DNA of 64,000 nt from Nageia nagi (GCA_050084985.1 JBITNC010000002.1:34968001-35032000); one strand, 5' to 3'. Shown: positions 44,995 to 57,481, numbered from the stretch's first letter. The notes: generated by a model not told the origin, from the letters alone. A program made the numbers and translations.

Positions 44995-45244
44995 TGTTAA
45001 GATCCTAATGAATCATAATCGAATTATGGCTTAATCCTACAAAAATACACTAATTCTATGCACTACTTTGAGGGTGCATCTCCTTGAGAATCACTTCTCA
45101 CATAAAACTCAACTCATTCTTCTTCTTTTTTAATAATAGGGAAACCCACTATAAATAGCTTTTACAACATAAGTAACCCAATGCATAGTGCATATGGGAC
45201 TAAACACAAGTAGTATTCCATATACATGTTATGGGGTCATAACA
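44995..45244 (-). repeat. Element E 5' LTR
   Basis: 250-bp copy from tgttaagatcctaatg to ggtcataaca. Confidence 0.88.
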
Positions 45245-45249
45245 TAAGT

Positions 45250-45830
45250 CCATTAAAAAATGTCAGGCAAGAGAATATTGCAAACTTTCTATATGAGGAA
45301 ATATTCACAAGGTATGGAGTGCCAAGATAATTGGTCACCAATTAGGGAACATAGTTTACATCCAATCTGATAGAGTAGTTAGTTAAAGAATATGAGATCA
45401 GACACATAAAATCAACACCTTACCACCCCCAAGCCAATGGCTAGGTAGAGGTTACCAATGGGGAATTGGAACATATTCTCACCAAAATAGTAGCTCTACA
45501 TAGAAAATATTGGGCAAATAGATTACCTGAAGTGGTTTGGGCATACAGAACAACATGGAAAATCACAACAAGGTTCACACCATTTAAGCTTGTATATGAA
45601 AAGAAAGTGGTATTATTAATCTAATTTGAAATATATACACTAAGGATTTTTGTAGACATAGGTAGTGATTTATCAATAACACAAAGAGCAAAGATAGATG
45701 AACTCCATGCATTACAACACATAGAGCTTGTACAAAATCAAAGGAAAGCTTGGCATGACATATTCATCGAACTTCATATGCCATGAACCTCTTAACAAGG
45801 TAGGCATTTCCACCTCACCCATTATAGTTG
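45250..45830 (+). pseudogene. Element A integrase, remaining part
   Basis: Continues the core after E: NFLYEEIFTRYGVPR, then LVTN-stop-GT-stop-FTSNL, where the second catalytic Asp has become Asn and two Gln codons are stops. The catalytic Glu region STPYHPQANG-stop-VEVTN keeps its Glu. WANRLPEVVWAYRTTWK, ITTRFTPFKLVYEKKV and the C-terminal TQRAKIDELHALQHIELVQN follow. It is inactive. Confidence 0.88.
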
Positions 45831-45839
45831 AATAATTTG

Positions 45840-48717
45840 AAAAAATAGGGTGGATGACATTTGTAGATAGGTTGCATGGGTTCGATTTATAGGTTGGAAA
45901 AGAGTTTGCTAGAAATTATCAAGTAAACTATATGGTTATAAGGGGAAAACAAATTAATTTCATAGAGAATATTGTTGCAGCTGCTATAGTGTTGCAACAA
46001 AATGGAGAAATATGGTTTAAGATGTAGCCCTCAAAGTGCAAGAATATGTTCAAGATGTCAAAAGATAAACTTGAGCATACAGAATAAAGAATCAAATGAA
46101 TTTCGCTACCAAGATATTAGGGAGAGGTGGCATTTCATATTATTTCCTGTTTTACCTATGAAGGACATTTTTCTTATATATTTTCCCATCATTTGAGGTT
46201 ATTGGCTCATCTACATCATGGTTTTCATGTTAATATTCCTTTTTATCTAGGCATTATTTGTATGCAATGTCATTGTAGTTTAAGAAATTTGGTGCAAATA
46301 GCTTAGCTCATCATGGACTAATTAAGTTAATTGTAGAGTTTAATTTACAATTAAATTACCGTACTATGTAATGGGAATAATTTTTAGAGTTAGGGTTGCA
46401 GTGAGGAGGGAAAGTAGAAGGGAAAACTACAGAATAAACCCTAGGATAATCTTCAAGAATTAAATCCTCAAGAGAATGAGAAAAGCACCATGCAAAGTAT
46501 AAGGAGCCCTCGAGCTCCATAAATTTTGAAATTGAGACAAAGATAGAATAATAGTTAGAATCAAAACTGACAACAAAAGGGAAAAGGAAAATGAAAAGTT
46601 TAAACAAGTTCAAGAAGAAATTAAGGAGGTCTAAAAGGTTGACATCTTCTACAAGAAAGAATCCTTTGAAGGAATCTAGTCCAATCAACCTATTTGAAGA
46701 GTTTGAAGTAGCATCTAAATTTGATGAAGAAATAGAGTTAGAGCCTAAGCCAACTAGCAAACAAAAGGAAAAAAAGATAAGCCTAACCAAGTCTAGCAAA
46801 GAGTCGAGGAGGTCTAGATGATTTTCTTCTTTTATTGAAAAAGATTCTTTAAGAGAATCAAGTTTGATTAATTTGGTAGAGTAATTTGAAGAAGCATATG
46901 AATCTGATGAAGGGATAGATCAGAATGATGAGAACTCAAGGAGTGAGAGTCTTGAATAAATTACGGACCAGAATGAAGATAGCTTAAGGAAAAAAGAAGC
47001 TACTCTAAAGAATGATAGTCCTAGGAAGGAAACTGAAGCACCTAGAATTGAAAGCCTTGTACAAAGTGAAGGGAACCAAAAAGAAATTGATCTTAAGGAG
47101 TAAGAATAAACTCCATAGGGGTTTAGCCTTGCAACATTTGGAATAGTGAGTAGCCCTAGACAACATGAAGAAGAACCTGATGTTGGCACTGAGGTAAGAA
47201 GTGAAGATATTTTTATTTTTAATAAATTCCATGCAACAATGAGAAAAATATTATTTATGGGTGAGTATTCAATCCAAATGGAGTCAAAAAAATTCTAGGT
47301 AAGTATTCCATAAGGGAAGAAGATATCTTAGATTTCGAAGCTCTTAAAAATGGAAATTTGGAGCTAAGTATTGTCATTGGTTGGGAGGTTGCCGAAATTG
47401 AAAGATTGAAACATGAATTACAGCATTTATAAGATAAAGTGAAGTGTCAAAGGGAAGTAGAAGAGTTAACTAAAAGACTACATTTCTTAAAGAAAATTAA
47501 AGAGGCTAAGCAAGAAAGAGAAGTTGTTAGTAAGGAGTTGGAGGAGACTAAAGTAGAATTGGGGAAACACATAAAGAAAGCAAAGCAAATCAAACCTCTC
47601 CAAGATAAGTATATTTTTCTAATTATGAAAAGCACTATATTCTTAAGTTTGAACATGAAAATAAAATAACTAAAGTGAGGAAGGAATATGAACAAAATAT
47701 TGAGAAACAAAATGCAAAATTTGAATAATTTAAGGTGTTTACACAAACTTAGATGGATAAAAAAGATTAAAAGAATATCCAATTTCAAAACATCCAAAAA
47801 ATATTTGAAGAGATAAGGGTTATCATTAAGGACATGTTGGATGGAAGAGCACCCCAAGAGTTTATGCATTATGGGTTAGGGAGAAACGATGCATTTTCAA
47901 ATTAGATATGTTAATGTCTTCTCATAAAATTAGAATTAATGATGCCAACTTCTTTGGTAAGGTGCTTGATCACTCTAATGAAGAAAATAATAATTTATTA
48001 GTGGAATTTTATTTGTATGGTTGGTTGTTACCCAAAGTAACTCGACTTGATATTAACTTATTGGTTGGCAATGTCCATCTTTGAGTATTATGCTTAGTAT
48101 TAAAGAATGGGATTGAAAGGGAGCAACAAAGGACTACATTTGAAGAATTAGAATACAACCAACCATTGATAATCATGGAGGAGCATAAATCATTTGAATA
48201 AATCAAGAGAGATATGCCTAATTTAGAGGGCCAAGCATCAATAGCAATTAAGCATGTTAAGCTGCAAAAGAAGGTACTTCAAATGTTTTAAGATTTTTGT
48301 GTCTCATCAGTGAAAGATGTTATAGCTGGTTCAAAGAAAAGATGGAGTGACTTATCTTCATCACTTCAGAAGAGAGAACCTTATTCTTATTATACCTTAA
48401 AGGTTGAGGTGGATAATGCAGGCCTTTATGCACATGCATTGAATGAGCAAGAGATTAAATGGATTAGCTTAAGGTTCAAACCTTTATCATTATGGGCTCC
48501 ACAATAAGAGTACAAATGTTGGAATGATGTGGACAAACCAGAAGAGGATAATGTTTTAATTGAGTTGCTAGCACAAAAAGGATTTCATGAGCATGACAGT
48601 CAGCTTTTTCCTCTTACATATGAATTTAGGATTGAGTGCAGGTTGAAAATGGAGTTGTTAGATGATGAAACAAAACATACATTTCTCAAATACGAGTAAC
48701 ACCTTAGCTAGGAGGAA
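45840..48717 (+). pseudogene. Element A post-integrase region with decayed extra reading frame
   Basis: About 2.9 kb between integrase and the 3' LTR carries broken but clearly protein-like frames on the sense strand. First comes KEFARNYQVNYMVIRGKQIN followed by NIVAAAIVLQQNGEIWFKM (about 45900-46025). A stretch like LAHLHHGFHVNIPFYL lies near 46205-46255. A charged low-complexity region follows (frame 46591-46821, rich in Lys, Ser and Glu), then likely coiled coil (47439-47669, EVEELTKRLHFLKKIKEAKQ). A final open part is 48310-48507 (YYTLKVEVDNAGLYAHALNE). I do not recognise the family and found no clear membrane segment to support an envelope protein. Confidence 0.65.
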
Positions 48718-49847
48718 TGATGAATCTTGAATTTAGATGTTATTATCCTTTTTGGTACCATTCCATTTCCCTAATCCATCATTTAAACCTTTCCATTTTA
48801 CCCATAATCCAAGTGAATTATCAATATTAATATAGATATTTGTGTTTATTTGACTAACCTACAAATTAATGTGCTAGCATGCTTTTAAAGAACATGTCAT
48901 TTTATGTCAAAGTTGGCAAGTTTTGGTGACTTCACAAGACCATGTTCATAGTAGCCCATATCTTGGTGTTAAAGGTAGGGGGATACCTGATTTTGAGTTG
49001 CCAGTCACATCCACAGATCATGTTTAGTGCTAGCCTGAGTAGTGGCATTCTACCATCACTCATTTATGAAATCATGGAGAAAATATAATCATTTTATAAT
49101 CAACAGGAAAGATAAAAGTTTACTATTTTTAATGTATTTGAATTAGTGCTCCATGGATGGAAGGAGCCATTGTAAAAGACTTATTTTAATAAACTAGATG
49201 TAAATATTTTAATGCTTCTTCCTTCTTATTGTTGTTTGAAAGAGATGGCATAATGTAACTATTTTTTGAAAAGATATATCTGCAATGAAATTATTGGTAC
49301 TATTCTGATTCATATTATTGTTTAAGTTTACTTGAGTTCTTTCTTTCTTATTCACTAAATCATTCATTGTAGATTCACAAGAAGGACCCCCTTGAATCAA
49401 AAAGAGAATGCTTCAATGGTTAGAAGTGTAGTTTATACATTTACATTTTGGTGAATGGTCATATTTATGTTATGGCAGTGTTTATTTCTAGTAGAGATAA
49501 ATTCCTGTGTGGTCTTGCTTAATATGTGTCATATTTCTTTGAAGAGTTATTTACATATTGCTTATTTTTAGTTTCTTGTTAACATAGTTTTGGTTCCTTA
49601 TAAACACTATTTCTTATTTCATGTTATAACTAGGTTTTGTCAATTCTAGTTCTTTTCAGTTCGAGTTATTTCATTCTAGTATTACTTCCATCCTAGAAAT
49701 ACTTCCAGGATCTAAAAACCCCCACTTTGCATCCTCTAGGATTTGAGATAGTTAATTAGGTATTTTTCAAGATAACCTTATTGTGCATATATATTGTAAA
49801 ATCCTTCATAAGCCCCCTTCCTGAATTAACTCACAAATGATGTACAC
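48718..49847 (+). repeat. Element A 3' LTR
   Basis: Begins tgatgaatcttgaattta directly after a purine-rich stretch (ggaggaa) and ends aatgatgtacacc. It pairs with 10769-11888, with scattered substitutions and small indels. Confidence 0.9.
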
Positions 49848-52800
49848 CTAGAACAATCGTTAGTATCTCATGTGTAACATTTCCAAGTGAGATGATCAAC
49901 TATCGATCAATCAAAAATCCATCCATCATATCTCTATGTTAATTGTCTTATCTATGAGATTGACCTACTTAACTCTAATATGCAGTTGTATAATCCTATA
50001 TACATCCTTTGCGATCACCATCATTTGCCTTACTAGAAGATAGAAAGTGCTAGTGTTATGTTTCTACTAGAGGTTTTAAGAGTATTCTATCTATTAAAAT
50101 CATTGGGAAGTGTTTTTATGGTAGAACCCTATTGCCATTAGTATTACACACTCCTCAAATATCAAGTATAACCTCCTCATCACCTAGATAATATCTCTAA
50201 TATATGATTTGGGGCATTGACCATAACACTTTTATTTGTAAAAAAAAAATTAATTATTAATAAAAAAATTAAAATAAAACTATGTTTAATAAAAATAATC
50301 ATAAAACTAAATGAAAAATACCATAAAATGAAAACTATTACAATTCATGATGCTCCCTTATTGCGCTTTTAATACATACAAATTACTTAAATAAAAAATC
50401 AACATGCTTAGTTGTAAAATGTTATGATCAATAATGATTCACAACTTTGATTTTGAAACTAGTTTATTTTTATTTTTCATAAAATGCAACAATCTTCTAT
50501 AAAAACATCATTAAAAATATAGTATTCTTTTAAGACTCTAAAGAAATTATATCTTTTCTCTCCTTATCTTAAGGAGGAACCCTCACACCTTCTCACTCTC
50601 CCTTTGTTGTTTTTATTTCTTTCTTCTTGAGATATATATTATCTTTCACTATTGACACATATCTCAAGAGGGGCTTACATAGATAATTAAAATAGTGATA
50701 TCATAACTTTGACCATCACTTCATCATTTTATCATCTTTGAAATCATTTTTGATATCTTTCGTCATATCTCATATCTCAGCATGATTGTCTATAATCAAA
50801 TTTGGTTCCCTTTGCTAGCAACCATTACATCACTTACCTAATTTTAAAATAAATAGTAAAAAACCAACCTAGAATGCCTTGCAAATTTGGCTACTGGATA
50901 AAGGTCCACATCAATTCTATCACATTAATCTTAAAATGTTAGTTCATTCCTTATCAACTTGGCAAACATTATCATGTTCCTCGATGATTAAGATTTTAAA
51001 TTTTAAGGTATTATTATCTTATACATATTTTTCAAGCTATTTTATCATTTTAATGTTTATTTCACTTGAAGCAACATTGTTTAATACAATTCCTAAGACA
51101 AACCAAAACTTATTGCAATAAACTCAACACACTTAATTTGAAAATCATAAGATCTAGAAAGACATATATCCTATAGATTTATCATTAGCCAAATTTGTAC
51201 TTTTTCTAAAAGTTCAACATCATATTGCAACATCCATTTATCTAAGGTATTAACAATTTTGTTCTTGTTTGATAAAGTTTGACTACTACCAAGAAAATTT
51301 TATCTATAAAAAAAGGCCTCCTTTTTACAATGGTTAACATTGAATTTCCTACATAATACCATAACATTCCTAAACCTCATAATATTTCTTATATATACTT
51401 ATAATATGTAAATAACAAGAATCATGATTCATATGGTCTGTTTACTTTTTTTTTTTTTTTACAATATTTATCATTTACTATCATTGCACTCTTCATTATC
51501 ATTCATAATATATTATACTAATTAACTAGGTTTTATTGCTTAATTTCACACATTAGAATAATTAACCTTAAAGATATGGAAACTTGTTTACAAAAGATGG
51601 ATTATTAAAAAAAGAAATTCATATTTTAGATGCTCGAATCCAAAATCTCAAACACTTTCTATGAAAGCTTTAGAATTGGAAGATATAGAAGCTTGCTTAC
51701 AAAAAATGGATTGAATATGAATAATTCACATTATGGATGTTGGAATTCAAATACTTAAACACTCCTTTTTATAAAAACTCTAGAATCTAAGTTCCCTTCT
51801 TTAAAATAAAATAAATACAAGTTACCACCAAATAATAAGTTTATAAGTAAGTTTCAGAATTTGACTGATGGTCAACCCATGCCCATAAAAAAGTAGTGAT
51901 TTACGTTCAAATCCCTTAAGTCTCGTAAAATTGGATATCATATCATACTAACATTATCAATTACATTAAAAAATTTACATAATGCAACTGACGATTATAA
52001 TAACAATAGAACAAAATTCAAACCAATAATAAAATAGAAAAAAATATAACTACTTGTAAATTCTTCTAATTAAAAAAAAATAAAACAAAAATGAAAAACA
52101 AAAAATCCAAACTAATGTAAAACAATTCAAAGATGTAAAACTATCCACAATTCCTCCCAAAGTATGCAAAAATGAGAGGCTCCTTTTAATCTCTTTATCC
52201 ACACCATACAAAAAGAAATTTAAAATATCCATGGAATATAAAAATATTTTGGAGCCCACTAGTAATAAAATATCAAAGCCATAAAAATTATATCTGCGCA
52301 GTGGGGAACTAGATGCTTGAATGCTTCACTCACCTCCTTTCCTCGAATTTTTGTTTCTTTTGGCACCAAATCTTTTTTCAAATAAGGTAAGTAATTGGTA
52401 TTTTCCAACATTGGATTTTACTCCACTTTGTTGAAAAACTCTACTGGATTTACCACAATCTGTAATTTTGCTATGGATATTTGTTCGAATGCAATTATTA
52501 GTGATAAATTTTATCTGCATTTTCATTTTTGGGTATTGAGAATTCGTGGTGAAGAGTTCGATCCTTACGGAGTCCATTATAACTTATATGTTTGTCTAAT
52601 TTTCTTGCTCAATACAGCATAGAATCTACAAAGTTTTTTTCAAAAATGATTACATAGAATATATATTAGTTGCATTTTTCATAAACAAGAAAACAAGTAC
52701 AAAGCTGAGTAGGGTAAAATCATGCATTGCAAAGGCCTATTAGACTTGTGATTTTTATATTAAAATTTTGATTTGTTTTGGTTTTGTTGTTTCATTCTAC

Positions 52801-53210
52801 AAGGATTTGACCTCAAGAACCTTAGCTATGAACACACATACTGGCATATAATTGTGGTAAAGGAAAAATCTCATTCTTTAGATGACAACATACCCAACAG
52901 GCTTTAGATAAATAAAAATCTGTATCTTTGTGGGTTTTGATTGTTTGATAAATCTAGAAAATACCACTGATGCATGCAATTCACTTATGAACTTGTCAAC
53001 ATTGGGGAACAATAAAAGAATCTTATTTGTTTTCCCTTCATTTGATCCCATGTTGATGTGCTGGTGTGGAATGAGTAATGTGTTGGCTAAGTTATGCAAT
53101 TTAGTTTTTTAGTTTCTGATTTTGCTAAGTTTAGCTGAGTTTGGGCAAGCCTGGAAAGTCTTGGTGAGTCTGTCAGTTTTGACCCATTTTGTGGCCTGGT
53201 TTTGCCTTGC
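49848..53210. other. AT-rich DNA, nothing recognised
   Basis: Over 3 kb of AT-rich sequence with no LTR pair, no retroelement motif and no host gene that I could recognise. Short open frames at 52326-52622 (both strands) and 52878-53112 (both strands) lack family motifs. Part of the right end may be the leader or lost 5' LTR of element G. Confidence 0.5.
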
Positions 53211-53217
53211 AAAGATT

Positions 53218-53376
53218 CCAACGCACCTGTTTTGTATCAATCCGGTGCACCTGTTTTTGTATTGGTCCGGCGCTCGTCTTGTATAAATTCGGCTGCCAGC
53301 GCACCTATTCTGTGTGGTTCTGGCACACCTGTTCTATGTGGTTCCTGTGCTTATTATTTTGAGTCATTCCAACACA
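53218..53376. repeat. Degenerate 22-30 bp minisatellite upstream of element G gag
   Basis: About six imperfect units of the form c(g/a)cacctgtt-tgt-(t/g)-ttcc/ttgg follow one another, for example cgcacctgttttgtatcaat, then ggtgcacctgtttttgtat, then cacacctgttctatgtgg. The region is more GC-rich than its surroundings. It lies about 100-250 bp before the first Gag similarity of G. Confidence 0.6.
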
Positions 53377-53479
53377 TATTGCTGAGTCAGTCATAGGGTT
53401 AGAGTTGGGTGTGTGGTCCTAAAAATTTATCAATTTATTTTTTTAGGTTCATTGTTGTTTGTCTATAATGATAAACAAC

Positions 53480-56387
53480 ACTAATCACTTCCAATCCTTG
53501 AGTTCAATGGGGAAACTATAACTATTGGAGTATAAAAATGTAAACCTTGTCAACAAGGTCGTATGAAACATTGTTGAGAATGGCTACATTGAATCAATTT
53601 ATTGGAGCACACTTGTAGCAATAGATAGACAAGGCAAGAAAGAAGCATAAAAGAAAAAGTCCTTAGCCCTTTACTACGTTCAATCAGCTTAAGGTAAGAG
53701 CTCATTTCCAAAAATAGCTAGCTGTAAAATAGTTGAAGATGCATGGAAGGCTTTGGGAGAAGGTTACCAAAGGAGTGACCAAGTTAAAGAGATCAAATTG
53801 CAAACTCTAAAGAAAGAGTGTGGAAATCTTAGAATGCAAGTGGCTGAGAATGTTGGTGATTATTGTGTAAGGGTGAAGGTTGTTGTTAGTAACATATGAA
53901 CTCTTGGATAAGCAATGAAAGATGAAATTTTTGTAAAGAAAGTTTTGAGCTATGTTAACCAAGGTGGAAGCAGGTGGTTATTATTATTGAGGAGAGTAAA
54001 GATCTATCCACTCTTGAGTTTGATCATATAATAGGGTCTCTTATATCCCATTACAAGAGATTGAGAGAAATTGTTAGTGGAGCTGATGAGAAGTCATTTT
54101 CTTTTAAGATGTCTATCTCTAAGAGTGATGGAATCAGTTCTAGTGGACAAGGATAAGGACATGGTAAGGAAGAGGCCAAAATCAAAAGTCTTCTAGAGGA
54201 AGGGGAGGTAGAAGAGGTGGTGTAGCAAGTAGAGGAAGAGGCAAAGTTGATAAAAGGAATATACAATGCTATCGGCATAAGAGATGACCATTTAAATAGA
54301 GAATGTAGGTTGAAGGATGGTAATGAAGGCAAGAGAGTAAACTATGTTAATGAGGATGGGGCTACTACAAGCAGCCTATTCTTATCATATAACAAGGCTA
54401 ATAAAAATCTTCAAGAGATTTGGATTCTTGATTCTAGATGTTCTAATCATATGACAGGTATTGGGGAGTTGTTTGCTTTTATGGATGATTCCTTCAAATC
54501 TAAGATTAAACTTGGAGATAAGTCTTTGGAGGTGGTTGCGAAGAGTGCAATGACGGTGAACACAAAAGAAGGTAAGAAACATGTTCATGACATCTATTAC
54601 ATACCTCATCTTAAGCATAATTTATTGAGTGTAGGGTAGCTATGTGAAAAGAATTACAAGGTAGTTTTTTGTAAGAAACAATAAGTTATTTATGATAAGG
54701 ACCATGATAATAAGATTGTTACTGCAATTCATATTACCAACAATAGGTTGCTTTGAAGTTTGAATGTCAAGAGGGCAACCTTGCTACTGTTGCTATTGAA
54801 AATAAGAGGTGGGTGTGGCATCTCAAGTTTGACCACTTGAATTTTTTTAGTTTGAAATTGTTAAATTCCCAAGAGATGGTTTATGGTTTTCCAAAAGTAG
54901 AGGAGCATAAATGTGTTTGAGAGGCGTATGCAATGGGCAAACATGCAAGATAGAATTTTCCCAGAGGGAAAGCATGGAGGGGCTCATACCCTCTACAGTT
55001 GGTCCATTCAAATATTTTTGGATCCATGCAAACTAAAAACTTGGGTAAGAACTCTTATTTTCTTATATTTATTGATGATTTTTAAAAAATGTGTTGGGTA
55101 TATTTCTTGAAGCGCAAAGATGAAGCATTTGATGTTTTCAAGAAATTCAAAGCCCTTGTTGAGAATCTAAGTGGTTGCAACCTTAAATGTTTCAGGATTG
55201 ACCATGGTGGTGAGTTTTATTCTAATGAGTTTATGTAGTTTTGTAACAATCATGGTATTAAAAGGCAACTCACTACTGCCTATACCCCCAACAAAATGGA
55301 GTAGCAAAGAGGAAGAATAAGACTATTATTGAAATGGCAAAGAGTATGTTGCACCGAGGGGTTGAATAACATTCATTGGGTTGATGCAGTCCATACAACA
55401 ATTTACATCTTGAATAAGAGTCCTACTAGCACATTGGAGAAGATAACTTCTTATAAGGCTTGGTATGAGAGGAAATCCAATGTTAACCACTTTAAAGTTT
55501 TTGGATGTTTAGCTTTTGCTCATGTGATTGACATAGGGAGAAGCTTGATCCTAATAGTGAAGCATTTATTTTTCTTGGTTATTGTAAGACTAGTAAAGCC
55601 TACAAGTTTTATAACCCAAAAACTCAAAGTTGTGGTTTCTAAAGATGTGATTTTTGATGAAGGGAGAGTATATGGTCATCAAAAAACCTATGTTGATGAT
55701 GGAAACAATGGTGGTCATTCTTGTAGTTTGCATGCCTCTTCAAAATTAGTCCCATCAAGTCCCTTTTCAAGTGAATCTTCAGCAAATATCATTTATTAGG
55801 CTATGAAGACAAAAAAAGAGGAAAAGGGCTTTTCAAATTCATCCTCCAATACAAGTTTTGGACAACAACTCTCAAAGAAGATTACTAGAGGTCAAGTTCA
55901 AGAGATTGACCAAGTTGTGCAAAGGCTTGAAAAGCTTCAAATGTATGGCAATGAAGATGAAAATGAGCAAAAAGGTGATTTAGTTAACTATGCTTTGATG
56001 ACTTGATAATTTTGAACCTTATTGTTATGAAAAGGCCTATACTAATGGTGTTTGGATCCAAGCCATGAAGAAGATCAATTCCATTGAAGAGAATGACACT
56101 TGGAAGCTTAAGAAACTGCCCAAGGGAAAGAAATGTGTGGGCTCCAAATTGGTCTATAAGACTAAATACAACAATGATGGTAGTATTGAGAGACACAAGG
56201 CCAAGTTTGTGGTTAAAGGTTTCACTCAAAGGTATGGGATTGATTATGAAGAAACTTTTGCACCTATAGCTAGACAAGAAATAATAAGGATGGTGTTGTC
56301 TTTGGCCATTGAAAATTGTTGGAGTTTGAAATGAAGATTTGGGAACGATTCATTATTTTCTTGGAATGGAGGTGTATCAATATAATA
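53480..56387 (+). pseudogene. Element G gag, protease, integrase and start of RT
   Basis: UBN2-type Gag at about 53500-54170 (DQVKEIKLQTLKKE, VGDYCVRVKVVVSN, SKDLSTLEFDHIIGSLISHY). The zinc-knuckle remnant near 54265 (YRHKRDD-type) is degenerate. The protease region at 54247-54639 has WILDSRCSNHMTGIG, with D-S-R instead of D-S-G, then IYYIPHLKHNLLSVG. The integrase has lost much of its frame, but CFRIDHGGEF and PNKMEYSKEEE-like debris mark the core. 55329-55799 keeps YILNKSPTSTLEKITSYKAW and FKVFGCLAFAHV. RT starts at about 56065 (KLVYKTKYNNDGSIERHKAK, GIDYEETFAPIARQEIIRM) and stops at LSLAIENCWSL (56325), then jumps to DLGTIHYFLGMEVYQYN at 56335-56385. Confidence 0.85.
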
Positions 56388-57481
56388 TGCCATCAAAATA
56401 AATAGGCAAAATACCGAAACAACCAGAAAATATGCTTGCAAAATTTTATTTCTGAAACTTGCTCAAACCCTAGTTACAGAAAACTAAAATACAACAGAAA
56501 TGAAAGCAAAATATTTTATTATATTTTGCCTCAACAAAAATCAGATCCGGAAACCCTTATAGTCTATTATTAACTTTCCGAAACATAAAACAACCTTCAC
56601 ACATCAAAATAAGCCTCTCCAAGGCTAGGTATTTTCCTCCTAGGGCACAAAAAGTCTAAAATCTAGCCTTCTAGGATGTGTGCTTCTCCTAGGGCTTCAA
56701 ACTCTCTGAATTTGATGCTAAAAATGGTATCCAAAACCCTCGATCTTCCACAATGAATGCACACATGCAAACCTTGAATGGATCAGCCTCTTCAATGGGT
56801 AGATAGCTCTAGGGCCCAACCCCTAAAGCCTCCAATGGAACTCTCCAAAGGGAACCCCAACAATCTTCTGCAACAGAATGTAAGAGCCCAAAAGAGAAAA
56901 GCTCTCCCAATTTCCAAATTCTCCAAAAATTCCTTGCAAATGAAACCCTAAATCCGTTTATAACTCATCTCAATGAGGAAATGAGTCCTAGCCATTGATC
57001 TTCACAAGCATGGAGGGTGGAGATCAAATCTCATCAAACCTTAAGTGATCTCAGCGCACAAATATATCCCAACCCTTGGATTTGATCTTGAAAGGATGAA
57101 GGGTTGAGATTAGATCTTCTATCTCTTCGTAGAAATAGAAACCCTAAAATGACTTAAAGCACATTATCCTGAAAACAATCTTGGAAACTGTGATTTTCGG
57201 ATTTACACTTGTTGAGGTAATTAAATACACCTAGACTTAATATTTAACATATGTCTACACACCAAACTAACCATACCAAGCCATACAAACATATAGACTT
57301 AGCAAATCTTGCTAAAAATGCACTTATTAACCCATATGATTTCTATTTTATCAGCAAAAGATGACATAACACTTTAAATGATGCCCCAAGGGCTGGACAA
57401 GCCTTGCCAAGAGACCCACAAATACATAATAAACACAAAAGACATTATTTTACAATGCTAGAAATAATTGGGGACATTACA
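56388..57481 (-). mobile_element. Probable solo LTR inside element G
   Basis: About 1.09 kb of unrelated sequence splits the G frame between MEVYQYN and QTKDEIFICHT. On the minus strand it starts TGTAATGTCCCC and ends GATGGCA, so it has TG...CA ends. No internal coding or second LTR is seen. The target duplication is imperfect or decayed (ataat against acaat is the best pair I see, which would move the ends by a few bases). Solo LTR is the best fit. Confidence 0.65.

Larger units (their letters stand above)
42876..45244 (-). mobile_element. Element E: non-autonomous LTR element with gag remnant, in integrase of A
   Basis: LTRs 42876-43138 (263 bp) and 44995-45244 (250 bp), with TG...CA ends, flank a 1.86-kb core. 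The target duplication is taagg at 42871-42875 and taagt at 45245-45249, a one-base mismatch. On the minus strand a polypurine tract (AAGGGGGTGGCAA, 43139-43155) precedes the 3' LTR, and a degenerate initiator-Met primer site (GTATCAAAGCTTTG, about 44977-44994) follows the 5' LTR. The only coding trace is a gag end. It resembles gag-only non-autonomous elements. Confidence 0.9.
10769..49847 (+). mobile_element. Element A: Ty3/gypsy LTR retrotransposon, twice interrupted
   Basis: LTRs of about 1120 and 1130 bp (10769-11888 and 48718-49847) bracket gag-protease (12054-14078), protease end-RT-RNase H-integrase N part (40377-42870), integrase rest (45250-45800) and a long 3' region. Element B (with its load) and element E interrupt it. 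Once they are removed A is about 10.4 kb. The order protease-RT-RNase H-integrase defines Ty3/gypsy. I could not find a matching 5-bp target duplication or a clear primer site, which fits great age. Stops and frameshifts occur in every domain. Confidence 0.9.

Noticed and set aside
46356-46799. 147-codon minus-strand frame over the 3' region of A
   Set aside because: Antisense shadow of the charged plus-strand region; the Phe/Leu/Ser-rich string gives a false membrane-protein look.
45840-48717. Envelope-like glycoprotein gene in element A
   Set aside because: No signal peptide, membrane segment or cysteine pattern could be seen on the sense strand; position alone is not enough.
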